From NCBI RefSeq assembly GCF_020520425.1, contig NC_079488.1, positions 10,765,747 through 10,829,746 of the forward strand: a DNA stretch of 64,000 bases, given 5' to 3'. Positions 35,723-47,035 of this stretch are shown here, piece after piece. The DNA comes from Spinacia oleracea (lineage: Eukaryota > Streptophyta > Magnoliopsida > Caryophyllales > Amaranthaceae). Position 1 is the stretch's first letter. Each line of letters starts with the position of its first letter. The notes beneath the pieces are model-generated. The model was given only the letters and a program-made list of their open reading frames with translations, was not told the origin of the DNA and did not search any database. The position numbers and the translations under genes are program-made.

Positions 35723-36011
35723 TGTCAAAGGATCAACTCAACCAAAATCTTAAGCTGATTGTTGAAGCCCCAAGATTAGTTTTATACTCTATCACGCCCC
35801 CTCACATGAAAGCCCTTTGGGCTTGAAGTGTGGATGCAGCATAGGCCTCCTCATACCCAGCGCGAAATATTCCACTTTGAAAGGAGGGGTGGATGAGATT
35901 CGAACCCGTGACCTTTGCGTCACGTTGGCTCTGATACCATGTCAAAGGACCAACTCAACCAAAAGCTTAAGCTGATGGTTGAAGCCCCAAGATTATTTTT
36001 ATACTCTATCA
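35723..36011 (-). mobile_element. Complete TRIM retrotransposon, 289 bp
   Basis: Two direct terminal repeats of exactly 72 bp (35723-35794, 35940-36011) run TGTCAAAGGA to CTCTATCA. They are flanked by a perfect 5-bp target duplication TTAAA (35718-35722, 36012-36016). Directly inside the right repeat the minus strand reads TGGTATCAGAGCC, the initiator tRNA-Met primer binding site; inside the left repeat lies a minus-strand purine tract GTGAGGGGGCG. The 145-bp interior has no coding capacity. All parts of a terminal-repeat retrotransposon in miniature are present. Confidence 0.93.
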
Positions 36012-36131
36012 TTAAATTATGTTCAAGCTCGTCAGTCACTACTTATAAATAAACTAACATAACGAGTTTTATCTGAGTTTGAGTCCTAGCATGAGTTGTC
36101 TATTGAGATTTGAGAATCTCCACTAATTTAC

Positions 36132-37880
36132 ACCCCTCTATACTACTACGTACGTGGTATGGCGAATGGTTATGCTTTAGGAGGAGGTTTACCATTTTTG
36201 GTTTCTTATTTGAATCGTGGTTTGATAATCAAGTAAGTAGTAATTCCTATATTCCTTAAATATTGCACCATAATCGATTTTATAAAAGAAATTTAAAAAT
36301 AATAGTATTTTCAAGAAAATTTCAACTACTACGATGTATTGAAATATTCTTAGAAATACTTTTAGTTATAAGAAAAATAAAATTAATACATTACTGTGCA
36401 AAATTGAATGCTAAGGAGACTTTTATTTAAGAAAACTAGCTTTTGTGCCCGTTCTTCAATTCACACGGCCATTTACTCACTTGATACTTTAAACTATTTT
36501 TTCTAGGGAGAAACTACCATTTTTAAACAAATGATAAGTTAAATTAAGCATAATTGCACAAGCTGCCTTTATAATGTTTAAAAGCCATAATTGCAGTAAT
36601 CTACCTACGAATGCATATATTTACAAAGAGAATGTCAATTTAAGCCCGCAAAAGAATGGTTTCATCTAAGATAGATCAATAATTTAGCTGTCTAAAATTG
36701 AAGAAAATAGTCTCTCAGACTTGAAACCATTTTCCAAAATTTTAAATTTGTAATCCTATTGTTAACCTACCTATCACCCTCTTGTTTAACATGGTTATCA
36801 ATTATGCTTATAAATCTATATGCTTAGTCTAAAAGTTAAATGGAAGCAGAGGAATGTAAAATGAGATATCTTCTTTGGTGAGACATGGTCTTGATACTTG
36901 TCACTCTTTTGGAGGATGCGAACCCTTGAGGTGGCCAAATAGGTTCCCCATACTTCAATACTTCGTGTTGATCCCTTTTTCATCTTATAATTCAATCCTT
37001 TGATAGAATATATATCTTATTGTTGAATTCTGCACATTGATTTCAATAATAATCATGAGCCAATAGTAAAATATTAACTATCAACTGCTCATATATACAT
37101 ATAAATGAAATTCAACTTAAAATAGAGTGAAACAGATAGAAAGTCACCAGAGATCTTGAGGCAGTCGGCAAAGTTCAATTGCCCTTGATGGTTTGGGATG
37201 AGAATGCAATCCTAGTGAGTATCTTAAAGCGAGGTACTTATAAGGGATGTTTAATTTGTACGGATGTTATGAGTTAAATGACAAACTCATTTCAGTTACA
37301 TTGGAAGGGGAGGTGGAGGGAGAAGAGGAGAAGATTAAGAATTGAAGAAATTAATTAATTCAATTAAATTGAATTAAATTTGGAGGTTATAGAAGCTGAA
37401 AGGGGGGATTGAAGATTCGAGGAGAAGTTGAAGAACTTCTTCAAAAACAAAGTTGAAAAAATGCAAATTCACAGAAGATAAATATTAGGTATAAAATATA
37501 TGTTGGGCCACGTATCTTCAAAATGGTGTTACTTATGTACGTGTCCGCCACGTGTCTTCAAAATGATGTTGCTTACGTGTCTTTGAAATGAAACTGGTTA
37601 TGTTATTGATTGACTAGGTATTAATTGATATGGAGGTAGTATTATTACTAACCACAAAACACAAATAATACTCTAGTTAAGCAATGACGGTATTCATTTC
37701 ACCGTCACTTTCATTCACCCAAGCTAGATTGAAAATGGTAACTTAACATGCAATAATTCGACTAATTCAGTTATCCACGTAAGCAATGATGGAAGCCCAT
37801 GTGATATAATCTCACTTGTATTAAAATAAAAAAAATAGTAAATCAACGAAACCTCCCACGGCATTTCACGTCCAAAATGC
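36132..37880. other. Gene-free AT-rich upstream region of the intact GLP
   Basis: No gene is supported. A short repeat pair at about 37508-37590 has CCACGTATCTTCAAAATG and CCACGTGTCTTCAAAATG. Shortly before the TATA box, the stretch near 37770-37800 (TTATCCACGTAAGCAATGAT) resembles the upstream region of the first GLP (about 23463-23485), consistent with shared promoter ancestry. Confidence 0.5.
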
Positions 37881-37888
37881 TATATAAA
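37881..37888 (+). promoter_or_regulatory. TATA box of the intact GLP gene
   Basis: TATATAAA, 146 bp before the ATG at 38027, followed by an A/C-rich leader typical of plant 5' UTRs. It is the only strong TATA element close to the gene. Confidence 0.7.
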
Positions 37889-38026
37889 GAAGCATAATCA
37901 CACATCCTAAACAAACACAACAACTACTAATTACATAATTCTCCTTTTCTATTCCAACTTATAATTCCATATTTAATTTGTAGCTCATTTGCATCCAAAA
38001 AAAAACTTTTCCATATTTCATCAAAC

Positions 38027-38659
38027 ATGGATGCTCAAAAAATTATCTTCCTCTTTATTTTCCTTGTTCCACTCTCGTCTGCTACTAGCATCGTTGATTT
38101 TTGTGTGGCGGATTTTAATTATCCAGGTGGACCAGCAGGATATGCTTGCAGAAATCCTGCAAATCTGACAGCAGATGACTTTGTTTACTCTGGTTTAGGC
38201 GTTGCAGGTAACACGTCAAATATATTCAATGCTAGTGCATTTCTAGCAGTCGATATTACTTTCCCTGCCTTGAACGGTCTAGGCCTATCCATGGCACGGT
38301 TAGACTTCGGTGTAGGTGGAGTTATTCCAATTCACGCACACAGGGTATCAGAAGTTATCCTCGTTATCGAGGGTACAATAATTGCTGGATTTATTGGTTC
38401 AGATAACACCCCTTACTACAAGACATTGAATAAGGGAGATATTATGATCTTCCCTCAATCGTTACTTCACTTCCAAGTTAACGTTGGCGATTCGCCGGCT
38501 CTTGCCTTTGTTAGCTTGAATAGTGCTAGTCCTGGTTTCCAAACGACGAGTTTTGCTCTAGGTGCAAATGATCTTCCTACTGATATAATTCAAAAGATCA
38601 CTTTGTTGGATGCTGCACAGATCAGACAGTTGAAGACAGTCTTTGGCGGCACTAATTAA
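38027..38659 (+). CDS. GLP: Germin-like protein, intact and intronless (210 aa)
   Basis: A germin-like cupin of the ABP19/20 type, expected to be secreted to the cell wall, form oligomers and bind manganese. Members have been linked to superoxide dismutase activity, defence or auxin binding, which sequence alone cannot decide. Seen: hydrophobic signal peptide (residues 1-19, LVPLSSA end), conserved Cys26 and Cys41, glycosylation sites NLT (46) and NTS (62), germin box 1 with His103, His105 and Glu109 (IHAHRVSE), box 2 with His148 (PQSLLHFQVN) and the family tail LKTVFGGTN. Box 2 has Ser145 where germins usually have Gly (PxG), and both sister copies share Ser. Length is standard. ATG at 38027 is the first start and leads straight into the signal peptide. 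Confidence 0.95.
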   Translation: MDAQKIIFLFIFLVPLSSATSIVDFCVADFNYPGGPAGYACRNPANLTADDFVYSGLGVAGNTSNIFNASAFLAVDITFPALNGLGLSMARLDFGVGGVIPIHAHRVSEVILVIEGTIIAGFIGSDNTPYYKTLNKGDIMIFPQSLLHFQVNVGDSPALAFVSLNSASPGFQTTSFALGANDLPTDIIQKITLLDAAQIRQLKTVFGGTN

Positions 38660-38859
38660 GACTTCAATGACAAAAATAAATAATAAAAATGCAATTAATA
38701 ATAATGGATTTCAATTTTTATGTTTTAAATAAATAATCTCAATTTATTTATATTAATTTTGTATACCAAGATTACCAACGTACATGAACGTTGCCCATGT
38801 AAAATTGAATAAGGTGTACTCCCTTTTTATTTTATTATTATATTAAACCAGCTTCAAGT

Positions 38860-39195
38860 TTTTTACCTACTCGACTCATTTACGAAGGTTTCATTTTATT
38901 AGACTTATTTTGTTTGAATTTGTATTATCTGAACTAATTTAATTTGGACTTATTTTATCTGAAAAATACTTATTTTGGCTTAAAAAAAACTTATTTGTAA
39001 GTGAAAATGTCTGGAAAAAATTTATTTTTTCCGAACTTATATTATCTGGGCTTAATTGAACTTATCTGAACTTAAAACTTATTTTGTCTGAACTTTTATT
39101 ATCTGAACTTAACTTATCTGAATTTATCTGAATTTATTTTCTATGAAATGAGTCAAAATAAACTGAACATAACTGAGCCTAATAACAAACGTTTC
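38860..39195. repeat. Degenerate TCTGAACTTATTTT-type minisatellite
   Basis: Many short units such as ATCTGAACTTA, TTTATCTGAA and ACTTATTTTGTCTGAAC in a row, downstream of the GLP poly(A) region (AATAAATAATAAAAATG near 38678). Similar phrases (GAACTGAA, AAACTGAA) begin both block copies at 1 and 39975, suggesting a related small repeat at the duplication edge. Confidence 0.65.
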
Positions 39196-39254
39196 ATTAA
39201 AATTGTATTATGAGTATAAAACTACAATTACTATAACGACATTATAAGGTAATA

Positions 39255-39511
39255 CTTCTTCTGTTCCGAAAATATCGCACAATTTATTTTTTACACTATT
39301 CATATTACGACTTTGGCCTTTTTTTTATTCGTACATTAGAAAATTTTAGTCATGCGGGGTCATGTTAGATTCGTATCGAATATATATTTTCTAAATATTA
39401 ATTTTATATATATATAATTTTTACATGCCCACGATTTGAGATGTTAAGAGTCAAAGTAGTGGTTAGAGAAGTAAATTCAACTATGGTGTAATATTTTCGG
39501 AACGTAGGAAG
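39255..39511. mobile_element. Stowaway-type MITE, 257 bp
   Basis: Terminal inverted repeats of about 28 bp: CTTCTTCTGTTCCGAAAATA at the left, and the complement of CTTCCTACGTTCCGAAAATA at the right, flanked by TA (39253-39254, 39512-39513). Interior non-coding. Confidence 0.82.
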
Positions 39512-39969
39512 TACTAATTTTTTAATATTACAATAATAAATAAAGTAGTAAAATAAGATTATTAAAAGAAAGTTGAACACAACGTTGTTCTTTTGGAATT
39601 ATTCTTGTGCGTACCTGGTCCATAATAATATTAGTGTGGACCCAAGACTGATAATTTTCTCTAGCACCCTTTAATCTTTATACATACATGAAGACCTTTA
39701 TTGTTTATATAGTGACTATAAATAAATTAAACACCAAAATTCTTAGATATAGTAACCATTTTTTCAATCGTAGTAACCCTGTGTTTTTAAAAGCGAATTG
39801 TGAGTTAAAATCACATTATTCAAATACAATACTTAGCAACTACACCAATTTGTTTTTTTCCCCATAATAATAATTCTAATAAACATGCCAAACTAAATTA
39901 TACACAAGTTTTTGCATATTTTTAGACATGGTCCACAATAAATTTAGTGTGAATTGGGTCCATTTAAGA
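39512..39969. other. AT-rich DNA before block B
   Basis: No gene or element recognised. Sequence similarity to copy A begins at about 39966-39972; the equivalent left edge of copy A is the window start, so the breakpoint cannot be tested here. Confidence 0.5.
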
Positions 39970-40379
39970 ATTATTGGTTCTTTTGAACTGAAGTAAATAA
40001 AGCTTAACTGAACTAAAACAAACTGAATAGAAATAAACTTAACTGGACTGAAATTAAGCAAAAAAAACATGGTGTTAAAGACCATGAAAAATACTAAAAA
40101 CGGAGGGTCACAAAATATACTCTTATAATTTCATTTAACAATGCCCACCTACCACAATTAGAAAAGCCCACTAGGAGTGGGCACACCCTATATTTGCTTC
40201 CATGATTAGAAGAAGCCCAATTAAAAAACTTGGAATTACGTTTCGGTAACTCAAAATTATCTATTAAAAACCCGGCTCAAACCTTATTCGTTAAGACTCG
40301 AACCCAATAGGACTCTATCTAAACAAAATCTATACTCAAAATGGAAAAAAAAAACCAAACATGACCCGACGGGAAACTA

Positions 40380-41345
40380 TTCTTAACTAGGATGTTAAAG
40401 TCACCTGACGTGATCAACTTGATCACGACCCGAAGCCCGTGATAACTAGACCTTGACCCTACTTGAGTAACCGTTTTCACATTTGACTTTTTAGAGTTCT
40501 AGACTTCTAGTTAGGCCTAAAAATGAATTTGGGCTGGGCTGGCCCGAGGTCTGATCCGACCCAAGACGAAAATAGCTTGGCCTGACCCCGATTCAATGTG
40601 GGCCTGGTGCAGACCCGTCCCGTTTAGGCCACGACCCGTGTGCTCACCCCGAAGCCCAACCCGACCCGCCCCATCCCGTCCTGTCCACGACCATCTTTAA
40701 TATGTAGGCCCAAAGTCATTGAACGCAAAAAAGAAGAGTCAAAGAAAAGGAAAATTATAAAAATCAACCTAACGACTTTCCGAAACCGTGTCAAATTTGG
40801 AAAACTTGACCGCCTCAACCAATCACCCAATCCTATAAAAGTATAAATATAACCCCCCACCTTCGCCGGGAAACCATTCTTAACCTAGATGTTAAAGTGA
40901 CATGACATGACTAACTTGATCACGACCCAAGACCCGTGATAACCAGACCTTGACCATACTTGAGTAACCGTTTTCACTTTTGACTTTTAGAGTTCTAGAC
41001 TTCTAGTTAGGCCTAAAGATGAATGTGGGTTGGGCTAGCCCGATGCCTGACCCGACCCAAGTTGAAAATAGCCTGGCCTGACCCGATACATTGTGAGCCT
41101 GGTGTAGACCCGTCCCGTTTAGGCCACGGCCCGTGTGGCGTGTGCTCACCCTGAAGTCCAACCCGTCCGGGCCTGGTCCACGAAATGTAGGCCCAAAGTC
41201 GTTGAACGCAAAAAAGGAGAGTCAAAGAAAAGGAAAATTATAAAAATCCAACCCACCGACTTTCCGAAACCGTGTCAAATTTGGAAAACTTGACCGCCTC
41301 AACCAGTCACCCAATCCTATAAATATAACCCCCCCACCTTCGCCT
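40380..41345 (+). promoter_or_regulatory. Tandemly doubled promoter of copy B
   Basis: The segment GGGAAACNATTCTTAAC to the TATA region occurs twice: about 40371-40866, with TATAAAAGTATAAATA at 40834, and 40867-41345, with TATAAATA at 41318. Only the second copy is followed by the C/T-rich leader shared with copy A; the first is cut at CACCTTCGCC where the second begins. Confidence 0.6.
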
Positions 41346-42146
41346 TCATCCATATCCTCTACCCCTCCCCTCGCATGGGTTACACTCTGTTACGTCGTTT
41401 ATCTCGTTATCTTTGTTTACCTTACCTGGATTGTTCGATTTCAGATTTATGTTCTTGTGTTGCTCCTTTAGTTTCGGGTTGGTTGGTAGTTTCTGATCGC
41501 GAGGTTGTTTTTATTAATCCAATTGCTGAATAATTAGGGATTTGATTGGATTTCTGATGTTCGAATTCTCCGTAATACGTAGGCTGATTTACTTCTTCTT
41601 GTTTCTTTCTAGCGTCTTTCGGATTGATCGGTGTAATATTTGCGCAATTTTTGAGACGGAGGCTGTTAATTCAATTGCTGAGGAATTCGGGGTTTTAATT
41701 AATTTTTAATTATGGGTTTGAATTCATATTTATGTTCTTGCTCTGCTCTATAAGGTTTCTAATTGGTTGATAGTTTCTCATCGGAGGGCTGTTTGTTTAA
41801 TTCGATTGCTGAATAATTAGGGTTTGATTAAATTTCTGAAATTTGTATTCTCCGAAATTTACCGGCTGATTTCTTGATTGTTGCTGCTTTCTAGGCTTCT
41901 TTCGGATTGATCAGTGTAGTATTTGCGCAATTTTTGAGACGAAGGCTGTTAATTCAATTGCTGAACTAGGGTTTTAATAAATTTTGATAATCGATTTTTC
42001 CTAGTTTATGGTGGTTTGATTCAGTTTTGATTACCGATTCAATTTGAAGTACAATTGAAGGATTCAGTTTTGATTTAATTGCTAGAAGAAATTTCGTGGC
42101 TTGATTTGTGATGATCATGAAGTTGTGTGGGCGGTTGAATAGTGAT

Positions 42147-45100
42147 CAAGTAAGTCATTTGTTGATTTGGATGCGAGTTACAATTTGATTAAAAAGTTCG
42201 TGTTAGATTTTGATGATTATGCAGTAGCTGCGCCTAGAGGTTAGTGTTAGATTTTGGTTAGATTTTGATAATTATGCAGTTGCTTCCCCTAAAGGATCGT
42301 GTTGGGTTTTGTTTGAATTTTGAGAAGTATGCAGTTGAATGTATAATTGGTGATCAAGTAGGTCGTTTGTTGGTATGCAATTCAATATGTCAGGTTTCGA
42401 ATGCGGTTGTGTTGCTTGTAGTCGCTAAACTCTTGCATATTACAGGCGTTCTGTTTCTGTTAACTATGATTTTGTCCGAGTCTCTTTGTGATTTTGTGAT
42501 GGATGAATAAGTTGAGGATTTGGAGATAAAAGTTTGTTACGAAAAACTCACATAGTTCCCCCAAAAAAAAAAAAAAAGAAGGAAAAACTCAAATTGTTCC
42601 CTTAAAAAGGATTTACTCTATTTAGATACCCTTGTTAGTTGTTACTAGAGCTGTCAAAAATCGACCCGACCCGAAAACCGACCCGAACCCGACCCGAAAT
42701 TACTGGGTCCTGAACAAGATTTTGTGACCCGTGACCCGATTTTATCCGAACCCGAACAACCCGAAAAGGAATGGGTCAAAACCCGACCGAACCCGTTTTA
42801 GACCCGACCGATTGAAAATCATTGTATTTATAGTAATAAATGAGATTATGAGAAAATTTAAGCATAAAAGACACGTTGTTTTTACTATTGTTCTGTGTAA
42901 TATGATTTTAATTTGAATTATACGCCATTTTATGATTGAATTTGACAAAATATAAACTTTCGTAGGAAAATTTGTTAACTTGTGCCAATATTTTGTATAT
43001 TTTTCACCTAAATTAATGAAAATATAATGCGCGTTTTAAAATCTCTCAACCCGTTGGGTCGACCCGAACTCGAAAGTTCTGGGTCTTGAACAAGCATTTG
43101 TAAACCCGAACCCGAAATTGACCGACCCGATTCAACCCGAACCCGAAAGTAAATTTTTACAACCCGACCCGACCGACCCGTTTGACAGGTCTAGTTGTTA
43201 CCATATAGGAGTCCTCTGTGCTGTTAATTTTAGACTTCATGCTTTGAATTTCTAATAATATCTGCAATGGAAGTTCCCTTCGTTTCTCCCCTGCTTTGGT
43301 AAAACTGTATTATGACTTCTGGTTTGCCTTCAAAGCGCATATCGCTTATATATTCTTGATATCTTGTATTTTGGCTAAATACCTAGTTTTGAACTGTTTA
43401 AACTGGTTTTTTTTCTTCATTTTTTTTCATCTTTTTGTTATGTTATTTATTTTTCAGTTATACTAACTTAAACATGGGTTTTATTTGAACTTTTAACAAA
43501 ATTTTGAATTTTTTGAGTAATTCATAGGTCATATTTTCATGTGAAACAAAATTGTTTCCTTTCTAAATTTCCCTTTTGGGTTGGATTTTGATACAGGAAA
43601 AGCTTGAGAAGTCAAAATCCAAATAAGTTGATTCCTTGCTAATAGTCATATTTGCATTTGAATCAAAATTTATTTTTTGTTTCTTAATTATTGTTGCGAG
43701 CTCCCCCAGATCTTTTGTTTCTTCATAAATAATGTTGCTTCTGATATTGCTATTGTCCAGAGACCAAAGTATGAGGATTCAAAGTGGTTGACTACCTGAG
43801 ATTCTATGACATACAAAATTCATGGGACTGAATTTTGAGGTCCGAATTCTCCAAGTATTGGTTAATTCATTAATTATTTTTGCTGGACGATTTGTGTTAT
43901 GTATTTTCTGCTGCAGTTGCTTCATGTTGGTTGAATTATTCTGAAATATGGTTTTGGTGTTGGAATCTCCAGTCTCTATGTTACTGTCTGTTTCCTCCTA
44001 TTCCTGCTTAATCATGGAAATTGAATTTGTATGTAAGTAACGCATGCTTGTTCTTCGTGGTGGTGTCAAAAGTTTCTTTAATAATATTAATTATCAATAT
44101 CTCAGTATAATGTTGATCTCTATCCCTATATGATTGGCATTACTAAGATCAGTGGTATGTTAAATATCAGGATTGCTTTCTTGCTTGTTGGAGATTACAG
44201 TAATTGATTTCCACTCTCCTGAGTCATGTGTGGTATTGATTTCTTTCTCCCAAGGCTCGTGTTATTTTAGGAAATTTTATTTGTTTTTATTCTTTGTTGG
44301 GTCTATTTCTAGCTTAAGCTCCCCGGTATGCGTACTCTTTTCTGTTTTTGGGTAATTGTTGGTAATTTATTTTTAATTTTTTATATTTCTATTTGTGACT
44401 TGTGGGATTTTAGCTTTGTGCTTGAGGTTGGGGCGTAGGGATGTAACTTTTCACATCCAGGTAACCTTTTCTGTAGAACCAGTATATAGTTGCAGACTTC
44501 TGACTTGTGATCTTGTGGCTTACTCGTAAAAATTCTTTATTGGTAATTTTTGAATTTGTTGTTTTCCCATGGTTATTTCTTGATAAGTCGTTTGTTGATT
44601 TGGATGCGGGTTACAATTTGATTAAAAAGTTCGTGTTAGATTTTGGTTTTATTTTTATGATTATGCAGTTGCTTCTCTTATATAGATTTTGATGATTATG
44701 CAGTTGCTGCGCCTAAAGGTTATTGTTAGATTTTGGTTATATTTTGATGATTATGCAGTATGCTTCGACTAAAGGTTCATGTTGGGTTTGGTTTAAATTT
44801 GAGGAGTATGCAATTGGTTGTATAGTCGGTGATTAAGTAGGTCGTTTGTTGGTATGCATTCAATATGTATGTTTCAAATGCGGTTGTGTTGCTTGTAGTC
44901 GCTAAACTCTTGCTTTTGTCCGAGTCTCCTTGTGATTCTGTGATGATGAATAAGTTGAGGATTTGGAGATAAAAGTTTTTATGAAAAACTCATATCGTAT
45001 AGATGATGGTATTTACTCGATTTAGATTCCCTTGTTACCATATAGGAGCCCTCTGTGCTGTTGATTTCAGACTTCATGCTTTGAATTTCTTAATAATATC

Positions 45101-45702
45101 TGCAACGGAAGTTTCCTTCGGTTCTCCCCTGCATTGGTAAACTCTATTATGACTTCTAGTTTGCCTTAAAGCGCATATGGCTTATATATTCATGATATTT
45201 TGTATTGTAAATATTGCTAAATACTTAGTTTTTAACTGTTTTGAACGAGTGTATTTTCAGGTTTTTGTTCTGTTATTTATTTTTTAGTTATACTAACTTA
45301 AACATTTGTTTTATTTAGAATGATGAACTTTTAACAAAATTTTGATGTAAGTAATTCTAGGTCATATTTTCATTTGAAACAAAATTGTTTCCTTTCTAAT
45401 TTCCCCTTTTGGGTTTGATTTTGATACAGGAAAAGCATGAGAAGTCGAAATCCAAATAAGTTGATTCCTTACTACTAGTCATATTTTCATTTGAATCAAA
45501 ATTTATTTTTTATTTCCTAATTATTTTTGCGAGCCTCCCCAGATCTTTAGTTTCTTCATAAATAAAGTTGCTCTTGAAAATGCTAAGTATTGTCCAGAGA
45601 CCAAAGTATGAGGATTCAGAGTGGTTGACTACCTGAGATTCTATGACATGCGAAATTCATGGCACTGAATTTTGAGGTCTGAATTCTCCAAGTATTGGTT
45701 AA
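42147..45702 (+). repeat. Copy B counterpart of the 1.88-kb tandem pair
   Basis: Units start near 42147 and 44580. The first contains the 548-bp hAT insertion and an exon-like segment at 43917-44032 with CTGCAG acceptor and GTAAGT donor. The second is cut by the copia element at 45698-55661 and its exon-like segment resumes at 55687-55803. Confidence 0.82.
42646..43193. mobile_element. Non-autonomous hAT element, 548 bp, only in copy B
   Basis: Ends TAGAGCTGTCAAA and the complement of TAGACCTGTCAAA are flanked by an exact 8-bp duplication GTTGTTAC (42638-42645, 43194-43201). Copy A has the uninterrupted equivalent near 2770. Both arms are dense in CGACCCGAACCCGA units. Short frames in it are not genes. 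Confidence 0.92.
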
Positions 45703-47035
45703 GTCTAATAAATGCGGTTCAGTATTAATTAACAAGTTAATAATTCAGTGAGATCAAGTGAACTGAATGCCTAGCTAGAGGCCGCTTCAGTTCAAGTGGA
45801 ATTAATGATATTAATCCACAGCTTACTCTTGACTGAACCCGTAGGGTCACACAAATAGTACGTAAACGGATCAAGTATTTAATGGCATTAAATACTCCAT
45901 CTATGGATATTCGGAATCGACGGATCTTGGTTTCAGTGGGAGCTGAGATCGTCACAGGCAAGAAATGAATACTCCGGAAACGATGATATTGCCGGAAACG
46001 AAAATATGGATCGTATCGAAAATATTAAAATTATCCAAGTCGTAGATGTTGCCGGAAACGGAAACATGGTACGTATCGGAAAATATTATCGGAAATGGAA
46101 ATATTGCCGGAATCGGAAATATTGCCGGAAACGGAAATATTGTCTGAATCGGAAATATTATCGGAATCGGAAAATAATTCCGGAAACGGAAATATTAAAT
46201 ATTTGTTCGAAACGGAAATTAATTCCGGAATCGGAAATGTTAAATATTGTTCGTATCGGAAATAAATTCCGGAATCGGAAAATTAATCGGAAGCGTGTCG
46301 TACGAATTAGCATCGGACGAGCTTGCTAGATGAAGGCCCAGCACGAAGCCAGGCCCACGTCCAGCAAGGGAAACACGCGCCACAACACGCCAGCCCAAGG
46401 CTGCGCCAGGCCCACCGCAAGGCAGGCCCAGCGCGCGCCCAAGGCTGCGGCAGTCGTGGGCTGCGATGCTCGGGCCGTGCGCGCGCGCGCATGGCGCCTC
46501 TCGTGGGCTGCTGTGCGTGCGTGGGTGTTTGTGTTCACATACGAAACCTAAAACGTACATGATTCGTTTAATGATTAAATTCCTAATTCTATTTGATAAA
46601 TTAACTAAATAAGAGTTTTATTGTGATTCTAATTTAATTAATTCGTATCCTAATTCGATTCCAATTCTCTTTCCATAAATATGTGGCCTGGGTTCACAAT
46701 TTATAATAAGTTTTTCAAGTATTCAAAGTGAGTTTTTGAGAGAAAAATTCAGACACATTCCTTGCTCAAAAGTGCCGAAATTTTTAGTACCTTAAGGGCG
46801 ATTCTAGTTGGTCAATCTTAAGGCGGATCCGGACGTACTGTGGACTATCTACGGAGGGACGACACTTGGAGTCCTAAAGACTTGTTCTTGTTCGGTTCGG
46901 GCGCAGCTAGGGAAGGCACGCAACAAAGAGTATGCATCTAAACTATGCTAAATGATTATGTGTAAATAATATGTTTTCCTGGCTAAATGGTTTTTCCGCA
47001 TGATTTATAAATTGTCATATGTATCATAACCTAAC
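45698..47035 (+). repeat. 5' LTR, truncated at its outer end
   Basis: Matches 54323-55660 without length change. The first 39 bp of the 3' LTR (TGAAGGAAATAATGCC and onward) are missing. The junction lies at GTTAA, present both in the flanking host sequence (TTGGTTAATTTA in copy A) and in the LTR (AATGTTAAGTC). Contains CGGAAA/GGAATCGG repeats (about 45970-46300), a G/C-rich stretch (46330-46500) and a TATA-like CCATAAATATGTGG near 46674. The base after CTAAC is T, and no tRNA-Met primer site (TGGTATCAGAGC) follows. Confidence 0.9.

Larger units (their letters stand above)
34856..36131. mobile_element. Possible degenerate hAT-like element hosting nested insertions
   Basis: The left edge GCAGAGGTGAATTAGTCC and the reverse complement of the right edge, AGAGGGGTGTAAATTAGTGG, look like diverged inverted ends. 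In between, phrases such as GAGCTCGGGTCCGAGC, AAGCGAGCTTTTC and CTCGTTCGTG recur on both strands, a pattern of some hAT-like repeats. No target duplication was found. It contains the MITE at 35338 and the TRIM at 35723. Confidence 0.3.

Noticed and set aside
35920..35940. Possible tRNA gene because of GCTCTGATACCA
   Set aside because: It is the primer binding site complement of the TRIM element; no cloverleaf fits around it.
46006..46329. Frame of 107 codons rich in RKYYRNRK
   Set aside because: It is a translation of the CGGAAA/GGAATC repeats in the LTR and recurs in the other LTR.
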